NCBI GenBank assembly: GCA_038253325.1
Contig: JBBSHE010000011.1
Location: 6,024 to 70,023, forward strand
Reading direction: 5' to 3'
Origin: JBBSHE01 sp038253325
GTDB taxonomy: Bacteria > Actinomycetota > Actinomycetes > Propionibacteriales > Nocardioidaceae
DNA: 64,000 bases
A program made the position numbers and the translations under genes. The notes beneath the pieces were generated by a model. The model saw nothing but the letters and a program-made list of their open reading frames with translations, did not search any database and was not told the origin of the DNA. This document shows positions 52,322 to 60,359 of the stretch, piece by piece. Numbering within the stretch: the stretch's first letter is position 1; each line of letters begins with the position of its first letter.

Positions 52322-53804
52322 AGACCTGTTTGTAGAGGTCTTCACCGAAGCTGGTCGGCAGCGGTTCTCCCTCCACCATTCGAAACGTTCGTCGACCGTC
52401 GGCCTGCCGGCCCGCACGAAGGAACAGGGCCTCGCTCAGACGCTCGCGGTACAGCCCATCGGCGAGATCGAAGAGATGGGTGACGAAGTACACCTTGACC
52501 CCCGCCTCGATGAGGGCCCGCAGCACCTGCCGGGCGATCTCTGATCCCTCCCGCTCGTTCGTGGCCGCGAACGACTCGTTGCAGAGCAGGATGCTGTTCG
52601 GCGTCAGCTGGGCTGCGATGTCGCTCATCCGGCTCAGCTCCTCGTCGAGCTTGCCGCTCTCCATTGTTGCGTCCTCTTCGCGTTTGAAGTGCGTAAAGAG
52701 CCGGTCACAGACGTTGGCGGTGAGCGCCTCGGCCGACACGAACATGCCGCACTGCATCATCAGTTGCGCCAAGCCGAGGCTGCGAAGGGTGGTCGACTTG
52801 CCGCCCTGGTTCGCGCCGGTGATGACCACGAGCAGCTTTCGGTCGGCTGCGATGTCGTTGCTCGTGACCCGATCGTCCATCCGCAGCGCAAGACAGGTGT
52901 CGTAGAGGCACTTGGCGGACAATTTGGTTTCGCCACGGGCGGCCGGTACGGGAAAGCACGTCGGAACACTGCGCTCCGCCATGCGTGCGTGCAGGTTCAG
53001 GCAGCCGACATAGAATCCGACCTCAGATCGCAGCACATTGAAAAAGCCGAGGACATGGTCGACGGACTGTTCCAATGCATCGGCTACCAGGTCGATACCC
53101 CTCTCGCGAAGGTCGGCCAGAGTCCTGGCGCCACTTTCGTCCCGGTCGGAGATCCGTAATGTGAACGGATCTGAGACGAGGTCAGAGAGTCGCGCGACCA
53201 GGCCGCGCCTGGTGTCGAGTGGTCGACGCAGTATGTAGCCGGCACCCTTGTTGCCGACGTCGAGTCGCGCGCTGATCAGGACCCCGTCCCGGAAGCCCAA
53301 CCGTGTCAGGTGGTCCTCGGCGGCAACGAAGAACGTGTCGTCGACCTCCTTGCCGAGCGTGCCGAAGAGCTCGATGAAGCCCTCCGAGCAGAAACGCTCC
53401 AATTGTTCGTCCGCGACCCGTCGCAACCTTGCGAGCATGCCGAGCAACGCCTGCATCGCGTCCACGCCACGGCGCAGGATCGCATTGGGGCTCCTGAAGA
53501 ACACGCTGCGGTAGATCTGACGTTCTGTCTCGATTGCCTGCACCGTGATCGCGTAGATCTCTTTGACGACCGAGGGGTTGCGGATGCAGTCGCGCAGAAC
53601 GTCCTGACGGTATCGGATGTCGTCCCCGTCGGTCAGACTCCCCAGCACCGCATGCTTCGCGACGTCGAGCAGGAAATTGTCACCCGCGGCCATCGCGGCG
53701 AACAGCGTGGTCAGGTCCAAGTCCTGGATGAGTGCATCCGCGTTCGGTGGCAGGGGATCCTCCATGTCGAAGTCGCGCTCTCGATGCATGAGTTGGGCTC
53801 TCAT
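52293..53804 (-). CDS. MutS-family ATPase, domain V type (second)
   Basis: A 503-residue protein with the MutS core (domain III helices) and ATPase but without mismatch-recognition domain I or connector. Walker A is VITGANQGGKSTTLRSLG (about residue 330), Walker B ILLCNESFAATNEREG has Asn-Glu in place of Asp-Glu, and the switch His is in VYFVTHLFDLADG. The N-terminal 300 residues are helical. The ATG overlaps the stop of the paralogue upstream (ATGA), so the two are made together and could form a heterodimer. It is not a classical MutS (actinomycetes mostly lack MutSL). Confidence 0.82.
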   Translation of the reverse strand: MRAQLMHRERDFDMEDPLPPNADALIQDLDLTTLFAAMAAGDNFLLDVAKHAVLGSLTDGDDIRYRQDVLRDCIRNPSVVKEIYAITVQAIETERQIYRSVFFRSPNAILRRGVDAMQALLGMLARLRRVADEQLERFCSEGFIELFGTLGKEVDDTFFVAAEDHLTRLGFRDGVLISARLDVGNKGAGYILRRPLDTRRGLVARLSDLVSDPFTLRISDRDESGARTLADLRERGIDLVADALEQSVDHVLGFFNVLRSEVGFYVGCLNLHARMAERSVPTCFPVPAARGETKLSAKCLYDTCLALRMDDRVTSNDIAADRKLLVVITGANQGGKSTTLRSLGLAQLMMQCGMFVSAEALTANVCDRLFTHFKREEDATMESGKLDEELSRMSDIAAQLTPNSILLCNESFAATNEREGSEIARQVLRALIEAGVKVYFVTHLFDLADGLYRERLSEALFLRAGRQADGRRTFRMVEGEPLPTSFGEDLYKQVFTHSFLPDR

Positions 53805-55336
53805 GAGCGGACCCGGTCCTTGAGGCGCTCGTACGTCAGCCCGTACTTCTCCGCGATTGCCGCAGCGTACGCGAGGCCGTCGGCCGGCTTCCGGACGAGC
53901 TTGTACGTGCGCACGGCCGGGTCTGCTGGATCAACCGTGCTGACGACGCTCACCGTGGCTGGGCCAAGGGACGCGAGCTCGTCGACGAACGTCACGCAGA
54001 CGCACAAGGCGTCCAACCGGATCAAGCGCTCGATCACCTCCGTGCCGAGGACGAGCGCGTCACGCAGAGTGGCCGACGTGAAGATCTCATTGATGATGAT
54101 GACGCTGCTTGATGTGGCGCGTTCGAGGATGTCATGGGTCCTGACGAGTTCGTCCTGGAGCTTTCCGGTGAGGTCCCCGAGGTTTTCCTCCCGCTCGAAG
54201 TGGGTGAAGAGCTCGTCACACAAGAGCAGGCGAGCCTCTCGGCCTGGTACGAGACAGCCGATGCTCGCCAGATAGTGCAGCTGACCGAACGTGCGAGCCA
54301 GGGTGGTCTTGCCACCTTGGTTCGGGCCGGACACCACGAGAATCCGCTCCGGACCTTCGAGTGAGAAGTCGTTCGTGACAACGGACACCGGCTCGGAGCT
54401 GAGCTTGTCCGCGAGGGCAATGTCGAACGTCTCGCAAGCACGCACCTTCTTGTCGTCTGCCGAAACCTTCGGGTAACAGAACAGCAGCCCGGTGGACGAA
54501 GCCCGGGCGACGAACTCGAGGTAGGCGAGGTAGAACTGGATCTCGCGGTCGAACCTGATGATCGTGTCGTCGGCGAATCTCGGGTACCGCTCGCAGTGTC
54601 GGTCAAGCGCCGAGAACGTCTCGGGGTAGAGCCGCGCGACGATGTCGAGGATGCCCGCCTCGACATGATCCATGCTGTCCGACGTCGAGAACGAGGCGCG
54701 ACTGCTCCGTGTCGGTCGCTGCCTGAACCGCCGAAACGTGTCCTGTACGTCGCGACTGTAGTCCGGCTCACCGTCGTACCGGCTGACTTTGATCCGATTG
54801 CCTTTGATGTGCAGGCAGTATGCGATACGAGACACACCGTCTTGCACGCCCTGAGTATCTTCGAACATCGAGGTGAACCCGCTCGAGCTGGTGTAGTGGG
54901 TCAGGTAGTCGCGGAGGTCGAGGAACCCCCGCGATTCGAGCATCGCCTCGTTCAGTGCCTGCAACAGTCCCGCGACTCCGCGGCAGTACGTGCCGACCGC
55001 ATCCAGTCGCCAACGTTCCTTTTGGCGTCGGTAGTGGAGCTTCTGTGCCCGGCCCAGGTTGTCGCGCATCGACTGCATGGCCTTTGCGAACACTCGTAGG
55101 TTGTCGACGAGTTCCTGCTGCCCCAGATCGCGGAGTACGTCATGCCGGTACGCGATCGCGGCCAGACTGGTGAGCCGGGCGTAGAACAACGGCTTCAGGT
55201 TGTACTGCTCGCGCCCTCGCGTCACAGACTCGATCAGCCGGTCGAGGTTGAGGTCATGAAAGAAGGCTGGTTCGGGTGCATCGGCAGCAGCGTCCAGGTC
55301 GGCGCTGTCGATGAAGAGGATGCTCGAGAACGGCAC
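53801..55336 (-). CDS. MutS-family ATPase, domain V type (first)
   Basis: A 511-residue paralogue of the next gene. Walker A VVSGPNQGGKTTLARTFG (about 337), acidic Walker B VIIINEIFTSATLRDA (Asn-Glu), and CVCVTFVDELASLG, where the usual His of the switch is Phe. The helical lever region covers 1-320. No mismatch-binding domain is present. GTG at 55336 has GGGAGAG 5 nt upstream. A 12-bp stem (55359-55413) separates it from the Cys-rich gene. The two paralogues differ at the switch residue, fitting an asymmetric dimer. Confidence 0.82.
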   Translation of the reverse strand: MPFSSILFIDSADLDAAADAPEPAFFHDLNLDRLIESVTRGREQYNLKPLFYARLTSLAAIAYRHDVLRDLGQQELVDNLRVFAKAMQSMRDNLGRAQKLHYRRQKERWRLDAVGTYCRGVAGLLQALNEAMLESRGFLDLRDYLTHYTSSSGFTSMFEDTQGVQDGVSRIAYCLHIKGNRIKVSRYDGEPDYSRDVQDTFRRFRQRPTRSSRASFSTSDSMDHVEAGILDIVARLYPETFSALDRHCERYPRFADDTIIRFDREIQFYLAYLEFVARASSTGLLFCYPKVSADDKKVRACETFDIALADKLSSEPVSVVTNDFSLEGPERILVVSGPNQGGKTTLARTFGQLHYLASIGCLVPGREARLLLCDELFTHFEREENLGDLTGKLQDELVRTHDILERATSSSVIIINEIFTSATLRDALVLGTEVIERLIRLDALCVCVTFVDELASLGPATVSVVSTVDPADPAVRTYKLVRKPADGLAYAAAIAEKYGLTYERLKDRVRS

Positions 55337-55358
55337 GGTGTCTCTCCCGCCATGAGTC

Positions 55359-55413
55359 GAGCGGGGTGGGCCGGGCGGCACTGGGAGGTAACCGCCTCGA
55401 ACCCACCCCGCTC
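55359..55413 (-). promoter_or_regulatory. long hairpin before the first MutS-type gene
   Basis: GAGCGGGGTGGG (55359-55370) and CCCACCCCGCTC (55402-55413) form a perfect 12-bp stem around 31 nt, with an inner GAGG/CCTC pair. It sits between the Cys-rich gene and the MutS-type start and could attenuate or protect the downstream mRNA. Confidence 0.45.
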
Positions 55414-55421
55414 TCGGCGGG

Positions 55422-55712
55422 TCAGCCCGCCGACAACCTGCCGTCGCGCATGGCGGTGGCGGCAGGCTGATCTGGTGGTTCCGTCGGGTCGTTCGCGTAG
55501 GCGACGGGATGCATCGTGCTGGCGACGACGGCGCACGGCTCACACAGGATGGAGCGGGTGGTCCTGCGTACGGCCACGCCTGGGCTCCCGATGGTTGGCA
55601 TGGTCCGCGTGTCCAAGCGCACGCACTGCAGGCATACGCCCGCTCCGCAGAGCGCGCAGACGCCGATCGCCGGTGCTTCGTGCTGTTGGACCGCGCAGTC
55701 AAGACAATTCAT
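55422..55712 (-). CDS. Cys-rich DUF2180-like small protein
   Basis: A 96-residue protein with zinc-ribbon Cys pairs: MNCLDC, VCALCGAGVCLQC, ILCEPC. This is the DUF2180 pattern, which occurs beside other genes of unknown function in actinomycetes. GAGGAG lies 5 nt before the ATG. It leads the operon with the two MutS-type ATPases. It may bind metal and act as a regulator or partner; the function is unknown. Confidence 0.75.
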   Translation of the reverse strand: MNCLDCAVQQHEAPAIGVCALCGAGVCLQCVRLDTRTMPTIGSPGVAVRRTTRSILCEPCAVVASTMHPVAYANDPTEPPDQPAATAMRDGRLSAG

Positions 55713-55799
55713 GATGGCTCCTCTACCGGGTTGCCCGAAGGCAACGTCACTTCGTGTGGTAGAGGCCATCAACGGATCGGCCGTAGTCGAAGGCGAGCC

Positions 55800-56006
55800 T
55801 CATCGCCTGTGGCTTGACCCTAGTCCGGCGACGTTGGGTGAGCAAGGCGCCTTCTCGTCGGTCATCCGGAACATCCCGATCGCCCGGGCCCGGATCAGGC
55901 AGCCGGGAAAGGTCGGCTCCGGTAGCAGTACGAGTGCGTCGAGCGGGTCGTCGTCCTGGCCGAGGGCGTCCTCGATGAAGCCGTAGTCTGCCCGGGTACC
56001 GCTCAT
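55800..56006 (-). pseudogene. ppa: inorganic pyrophosphatase fragment
   Basis: The frame encodes ADYGFIEDALGQDDDPLDAL and then VLLPEPTFPGCLIRARAIGM plus FRMTDEK, about 50 residues from the middle of family I pyrophosphatase, with its Asp triad region (DDDPLD) intact. The N-terminal third (Lys/Glu/Arg ligands) and the whole C-terminal half are gone, and the tail KAPCSPNVAG is foreign. In actinomycetes ppa lies divergently beside dacB, exactly here. The fragment cannot be active. A start with GAGGTG upstream (56006) may still be translated. Confidence 0.85.
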
Positions 56007-56079
56007 CACCTCAGATCGCTCGTCCGGGCGGGAGGCCAGGCGTGTCCCGACGGCGCCCCCCAAGCGTAGTCTCCCCCAC

Positions 56080-57543
56080 GTGGTCGGCTGGTGCACAAGA
56101 CGGCGCCCTCCGCCAGGCGGGCGCGAGCACGGATCCGTCCTGCACAAGATCGGCTACGTCGTCACCGCCCTGGTCCTCGCGGCGGGCGTGCTCGCCTATC
56201 AGGGCGTGATCCCGTCCTTCACCCGGTCCGCGCCTCAGAACTCACGGCGCGAAGTGCCGTCGCAGCCGGCACCGCTGTCGCTGCCCCACCTGGTCCAGGC
56301 GCCTGCAGTGCTGGACGCACCTCCGCCCGATCGTCGACTGTCCATGGCGAGACTGCGCGCGACGCTCGGTCCGCTGATCGGCGATGCAGCGCTCGGTCCG
56401 CACGTCGGCGTCGCGGTGGCCGACCTGACAGGCCCGCCCGTCATCTTGTCCGGGTCGCCACCGGTGGTGACACCTGCGTCGACGATGAAGCTGCTCACCA
56501 CGCTGACCGCCTTGGATGTCCTCGGCCCTGACCACCGGTTCGCCACGACGACGCGGTACCTGCAGCGCGGCAACCGGCTCATCTTGGTCGGTGGCGGCGA
56601 CCCGATGCTGTCCATCGGGAACCGCAGTCCGTTGACGGCGTACCCGCGGACGGCGAGCATCCGGCGGCTGGCCGCCGAAACGGCGGCGATGCTGCGTAGC
56701 CGCGGAGTTCGGACGGTACGGCTCGGCTACGACGCTTCCTTGTTCACCGGGCCATCGGGCAACCCGCACTGGGAACCGTCGTACGTCCGGGACAGCGTCG
56801 TGACGCGGATCGGCGCCCTCTGGGTCGACGAGGGCCGGATCAAGCCGTATTACGGAGAGCGCGAGTCCGATCCAGCCGCCGTAGCCGCCGCGAGGTTCGG
56901 CCGGCAGCTGCGGGCGAACGGCATCACGATCACCGCACGTCTCGGTCCGCTCAGCGCCGACCCGAAGTCGACGCTCCTGGCAACGGTCGAGTCGGCGCCG
57001 TTGGGCGAGATCATCGGCTTCATCCTCGAGAGCAGCAACAACGAAGGGGCAGAGGTTCTGCTCCGCCAGATCGCGGTCGCGGCCGGACGGGAGGGCAGCT
57101 CGGCCGCGGGCGTTCGCGTCGAGCGGCGGGTGCTATCCAGGCTCGGCGTCCCGCTCCGGGGCGCCCGGATCTACGACGGGAGCGGGTTGTCACGCGACGA
57201 CCGGCTACCGCTCGCAACGCTCGTGAGAGTGCTCCAGGTTGCGGCGTCACCGCAGCATCCCGGGCTGCGTGGGGTGCTGACCGGGCTCCCGATCGCGGGC
57301 TTCTCCGGAACGCTTTCGTCACGGTTCCGGGACCAGGTCGAGCCGGCGCTCGGTGTGGTCCGGGTGAAGACCGGGACCCTGACCGGCGTGACCGCGTACG
57401 CGGGTGTCGTCGAACCGGCCGACGGGACTCCCCTTGTCTTCGTCGTCGCCGCGGACATGATCACCGAGGAGCAAACGCTGCGGGCCCGGACGGTCCTGGA
57501 CCGGATCGGTGCGGCGCTCGCGACCTGCGGCTGCCGGTCGTGA
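56080..57543 (+). CDS. dacB: D-alanyl-D-alanine carboxypeptidase/endopeptidase (PBP4 type)
   Basis: A 487-residue penicillin-binding protein of class C (DacB). A membrane anchor lies at about residues 22-42. The SxxK motif is ASTMKLL (near 134), SxN is SSNNEGA (near 317) and KTG is VKTGTLTG (near 429). It trims pentapeptides or cuts cross-links in peptidoglycan. The GTG at 56080 has TAGTCT 7 nt upstream (leaderless). It opens the dacB-tilS-ftsH-fol operon, as Rv3627c does. Confidence 0.92.
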   Translation: MVGWCTRRRPPPGGREHGSVLHKIGYVVTALVLAAGVLAYQGVIPSFTRSAPQNSRREVPSQPAPLSLPHLVQAPAVLDAPPPDRRLSMARLRATLGPLIGDAALGPHVGVAVADLTGPPVILSGSPPVVTPASTMKLLTTLTALDVLGPDHRFATTTRYLQRGNRLILVGGGDPMLSIGNRSPLTAYPRTASIRRLAAETAAMLRSRGVRTVRLGYDASLFTGPSGNPHWEPSYVRDSVVTRIGALWVDEGRIKPYYGERESDPAAVAAARFGRQLRANGITITARLGPLSADPKSTLLATVESAPLGEIIGFILESSNNEGAEVLLRQIAVAAGREGSSAAGVRVERRVLSRLGVPLRGARIYDGSGLSRDDRLPLATLVRVLQVAASPQHPGLRGVLTGLPIAGFSGTLSSRFRDQVEPALGVVRVKTGTLTGVTAYAGVVEPADGTPLVFVVAADMITEEQTLRARTVLDRIGAALATCGCRS

Positions 57544-57577
57544 CGTTTGCGCCGCAACCACACCGTACGGTTGACCC

Positions 57578-58684
57578 ATGGCCGACGCTGGACGTGCTGA
57601 CGACGAACCACCCCGGTTCAACTTGGTCGACTGGGATCTTGCAGTCAACACCGCATACCGGTTGATCCGCCCGGGACCGGACGTGAGCCGGGACCAGGCC
57701 CAGCAGGTGGTCGGTGAGCTGCGGGAGAGCGCCCGGGCAGCCGAGCCCTACGTCCGCGGCTACACGTCGATGGACGGGGGACCGGGGACGGCGCCGGTCA
57801 TGGTCGTCGACCGGCGTGGCTGGGTACGCGCCAACGCTGATGGGCTCCGCGACCTGATGGCGCCGTTGTTGGTGAAGATCCAGCAGTCGAGGGGCGCTCC
57901 CGGCCAGGTCACGTCGGCAATCGGTTCGCGGCTGACCGGTCTCGAAGCCGGTGGGCTGCTGGCATTCTTGTCCAACAAGGTGCTGGGACAGTTCGACCCG
58001 TACCATCTCGGCTCGGTCGGGCCGGGTGGCCGCCAGGTCGGCGGGCGGCTGCTGCTCGTGGCGCCGAACGTCGTCCACGTCGAACGCGAGCTCGATGTCG
58101 ACCCGCACGACTTCCGGCTCTGGATCTGCCTCCACGAGGAGACGCACCGGGTGCAGTTCACGGCGGTCCCGTGGCTGCGTCAGCACATCCTCGACCAGAT
58201 CAGCACGCTGATCGAGAGCGCGGACCTCGACCCCAGCCGGTTCGCGGCACTCATCCGGGAAGCAGCCGAACGCGTCGGCCGGCTGGCGCGAGGCGAGACC
58301 GATGTCTCCATCCTCGACGCCTTGCAGACGCCGGAGCAGAAGGCGGTCATCGAGCACCTGACGGCTGTGATGTCGTTGCTCGAGGGGCATGCCGATGTCG
58401 TGATGGACGGTGTCGGCCCCGACGTGGTCCGGACCGTCGACGCGATCCGAGCGAAGTTCCAGCAACGACGGGCCGGCGCCGGACCTCTCGACCAGTTCTT
58501 TCGTCGGGTGCTCGGCCTAGACGCCAAGCTGCGGCAGTACCGCGACGGCGCGAGTTTCGTCCGACGGGTGCTCGACCAGGTCGGGATGGACGGCTTCAAC
58601 GCGATCTGGGCCGACCCGGCGAGCCTGCCGACCAAGGACGAGATCGCCGATCCTCGACTCTGGGTCGGCAGGATCCACGGCTGA
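57578..58684 (+). CDS. zinc-dependent metalloprotease (DUF2342, Rv3626c type)
   Basis: A 368-residue soluble protein of the actinobacterial family with CLHEETHRVQFT, an HExxH zinc motif near residue 187, preceded by a helical domain and followed by DRLEG-like LEGHADVVMDG whose Glu or Asp is the likely third ligand. It is often annotated as F420-associated or putative hydrolase. TACGGT lies 6 nt before the ATG, giving a possible internal leaderless promoter. The substrate is unknown. Confidence 0.85.
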   Translation: MADAGRADDEPPRFNLVDWDLAVNTAYRLIRPGPDVSRDQAQQVVGELRESARAAEPYVRGYTSMDGGPGTAPVMVVDRRGWVRANADGLRDLMAPLLVKIQQSRGAPGQVTSAIGSRLTGLEAGGLLAFLSNKVLGQFDPYHLGSVGPGGRQVGGRLLLVAPNVVHVERELDVDPHDFRLWICLHEETHRVQFTAVPWLRQHILDQISTLIESADLDPSRFAALIREAAERVGRLARGETDVSILDALQTPEQKAVIEHLTAVMSLLEGHADVVMDGVGPDVVRTVDAIRAKFQQRRAGAGPLDQFFRRVLGLDAKLRQYRDGASFVRRVLDQVGMDGFNAIWADPASLPTKDEIADPRLWVGRIHG

Positions 58685-58688
58685 CGAC

Positions 58689-59702
58689 GTGGCATCGCTC
58701 GAGCCGTCGGTCGCCGAGGTACGTCGAGCGGTCGGATCGGCGGTCTGCGACCTGGCCCCGGGCTCGACCCTGTTGGTCGCCTGCTCGGGCGGTGCCGATT
58801 CCCTGGCGCTCGCGTCGGCCGCAGCCTTCGTGGCGGCTCGCGCCGGTCTCTTCCTGGACGCGGCGGTCGTTGACCACGGGCTGCAGCCGGGCTCTGGCGT
58901 CGTCGCGCGCATGGTCGCCGACACCCTCGGCGGCTTGGGGTGCCGGACGGTTCACGTCCTGCGGGTGAACGTCGGGGCGGATGGGGGACCCGAAGCGGCG
59001 GCGCGGTCCGCGCGTTACGGCGCCCTCGACCAGATCGACGCCGACGTCGTCCTGCTCGGCCACACCCGCGACGACCAGGCCGAGACCGTGCTGCTGGGAC
59101 TCGCCCGCGGGAGTGGCCCGCGGTCGATCGCGGGAATGCGCCCGGTGTCGGGGCGATACCGGAGGCCCCTGCTCGGCGTTGCGCGAGCCACCACGGAGCT
59201 GTACTGCGCAGTGCTCGGACTCCGTCCCTGGGCTGACCCGCACAACCGGGACCCCACCTATGCCCGGGTACGCGTACGCTCGCTGCTTCTGCCAGCCCTC
59301 GAGCAGTCCCTCGGCCCTGGCGTCACGGCAGCTCTTGCCCGCACCGGCGAGCTGCTGCGTCGCGACAACGACGCGCTCGACCTGTGGGCGGCGACAGCGG
59401 TTGCGGGCGCACCCGACGGCGTCGTTTGCATCGGGGACCTCGAAGGGCTGCCGCGGGCGGTTCGCACTCGGGTCATCCGCTCGGCGGCCCTGGCTGCGGG
59501 GGTCAGTGCCACCGACCTGACGTTCGGGCACGTCGACGCGGTCGACGGGCTGGTCACCGACTGGCATGGGCAGCACGGCGTGGACCTGCCCGGTGGGCTC
59601 CGGGCGGTCCGCGAAGCGGACCGGATCGTGTTCGTACCGGCCGCCTCGGACGGTCCACCCGTCGTTGTGACACGCTTGCGACCGTGGACGCCCAGCACAT
59701 AG
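58689..59702 (+). CDS. tilS: tRNA(Ile)-lysidine synthetase
   Basis: A 337-residue N-type PP-loop ligase that modifies C34 of tRNA-Ile(CAU) to lysidine. It has the ATP loop VACSGGADSLALA (about residues 32-44), VDHGLQPGS, LLGHTRDDQAETVLL and RPLLGVAR. The start GTG is 4 nt after the metalloprotease stop. It is short compared with E. coli TilS because actinobacterial enzymes lack the second C-terminal domain. Confidence 0.93.
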   Translation: MASLEPSVAEVRRAVGSAVCDLAPGSTLLVACSGGADSLALASAAAFVAARAGLFLDAAVVDHGLQPGSGVVARMVADTLGGLGCRTVHVLRVNVGADGGPEAAARSARYGALDQIDADVVLLGHTRDDQAETVLLGLARGSGPRSIAGMRPVSGRYRRPLLGVARATTELYCAVLGLRPWADPHNRDPTYARVRVRSLLLPALEQSLGPGVTAALARTGELLRRDNDALDLWAATAVAGAPDGVVCIGDLEGLPRAVRTRVIRSAALAAGVSATDLTFGHVDAVDGLVTDWHGQHGVDLPGGLRAVREADRIVFVPAASDGPPVVVTRLRPWTPST

Positions 59703-60235
59703 AGGATGACCTCGCTTCCCTGCTCCTGACCGAGGACCAGATCACGACCAGGCTGCTCGAGCTGGCAGCCAAGATCGAGGCGGACTACGAGGGCCGGGAC
59801 CTGCTGCTCGTCGGGGTCCTCAAGGGTGCCGTGATGGTGATGGCGGACCTCGCGCGGTCGCTCGGACGCCACGTCGAGATGGACTGGATGGCGATCTCGT
59901 CGTACGGCTCCGGTACGACGTCGTCCGGGGTGGTCCGCATCCTCAAGGATCTCGACACCGACCTGATCGGTCGCAACGTGCTCGTCGTCGAGGACATCAT
60001 TGACACCGGTCTCACGCTGTCCTGGCTGGTCTCGAACCTGCGGTCGCGCGGGCCGGAGTCGGTCGAGATCTGCGCGTTGCTGCGAAAACCCGATGCCCAG
60101 CGGATGAACGTGGACGTGAAGTATGTCGGCTTCGACATCCCGAACGAGTTCGTCGTCGGTTACGGCCTGGACTACAACGAGCGTTACCGGAATCTGCGAT
60201 CGGTCGGCACACTGGACCCCAGGGTGTACGCCTGA
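59684..60235 (+). CDS. hpt: hypoxanthine phosphoribosyltransferase
   Basis: A 183-residue purine salvage enzyme. The PRPP site is VLVVEDIIDTGLTL, the flexible loop region ISSYGSGTTSSG, and VGFDIPNEFVVGYGLDYNE is the purine-binding tail. The GTG at 59684 overlaps the end of tilS by 19 nt, as in many actinomycetes. It makes IMP and GMP from hypoxanthine and guanine. Confidence 0.94.
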   Translation: MDAQHIEDDLASLLLTEDQITTRLLELAAKIEADYEGRDLLLVGVLKGAVMVMADLARSLGRHVEMDWMAISSYGSGTTSSGVVRILKDLDTDLIGRNVLVVEDIIDTGLTLSWLVSNLRSRGPESVEICALLRKPDAQRMNVDVKYVGFDIPNEFVVGYGLDYNERYRNLRSVGTLDPRVYA

Positions 60236-60359
60236 GCGGCGGGTTGTCCCGACGTGGGTGACACGATTTCCCGGGCCCTTGTCCGGTAGGTGACAATGGA
60301 ACGGTCAGGGTTCCCGGCGACGAGATGGAGGAACGGAACCACCGATTCCGGGTAGTGGC

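Noticed and set aside
52293..55336. True mismatch-repair MutS
   Set aside because: Neither protein has the Phe-x-Glu mismatch-recognition domain or the usual 800+ residue length, and no MutL is present.
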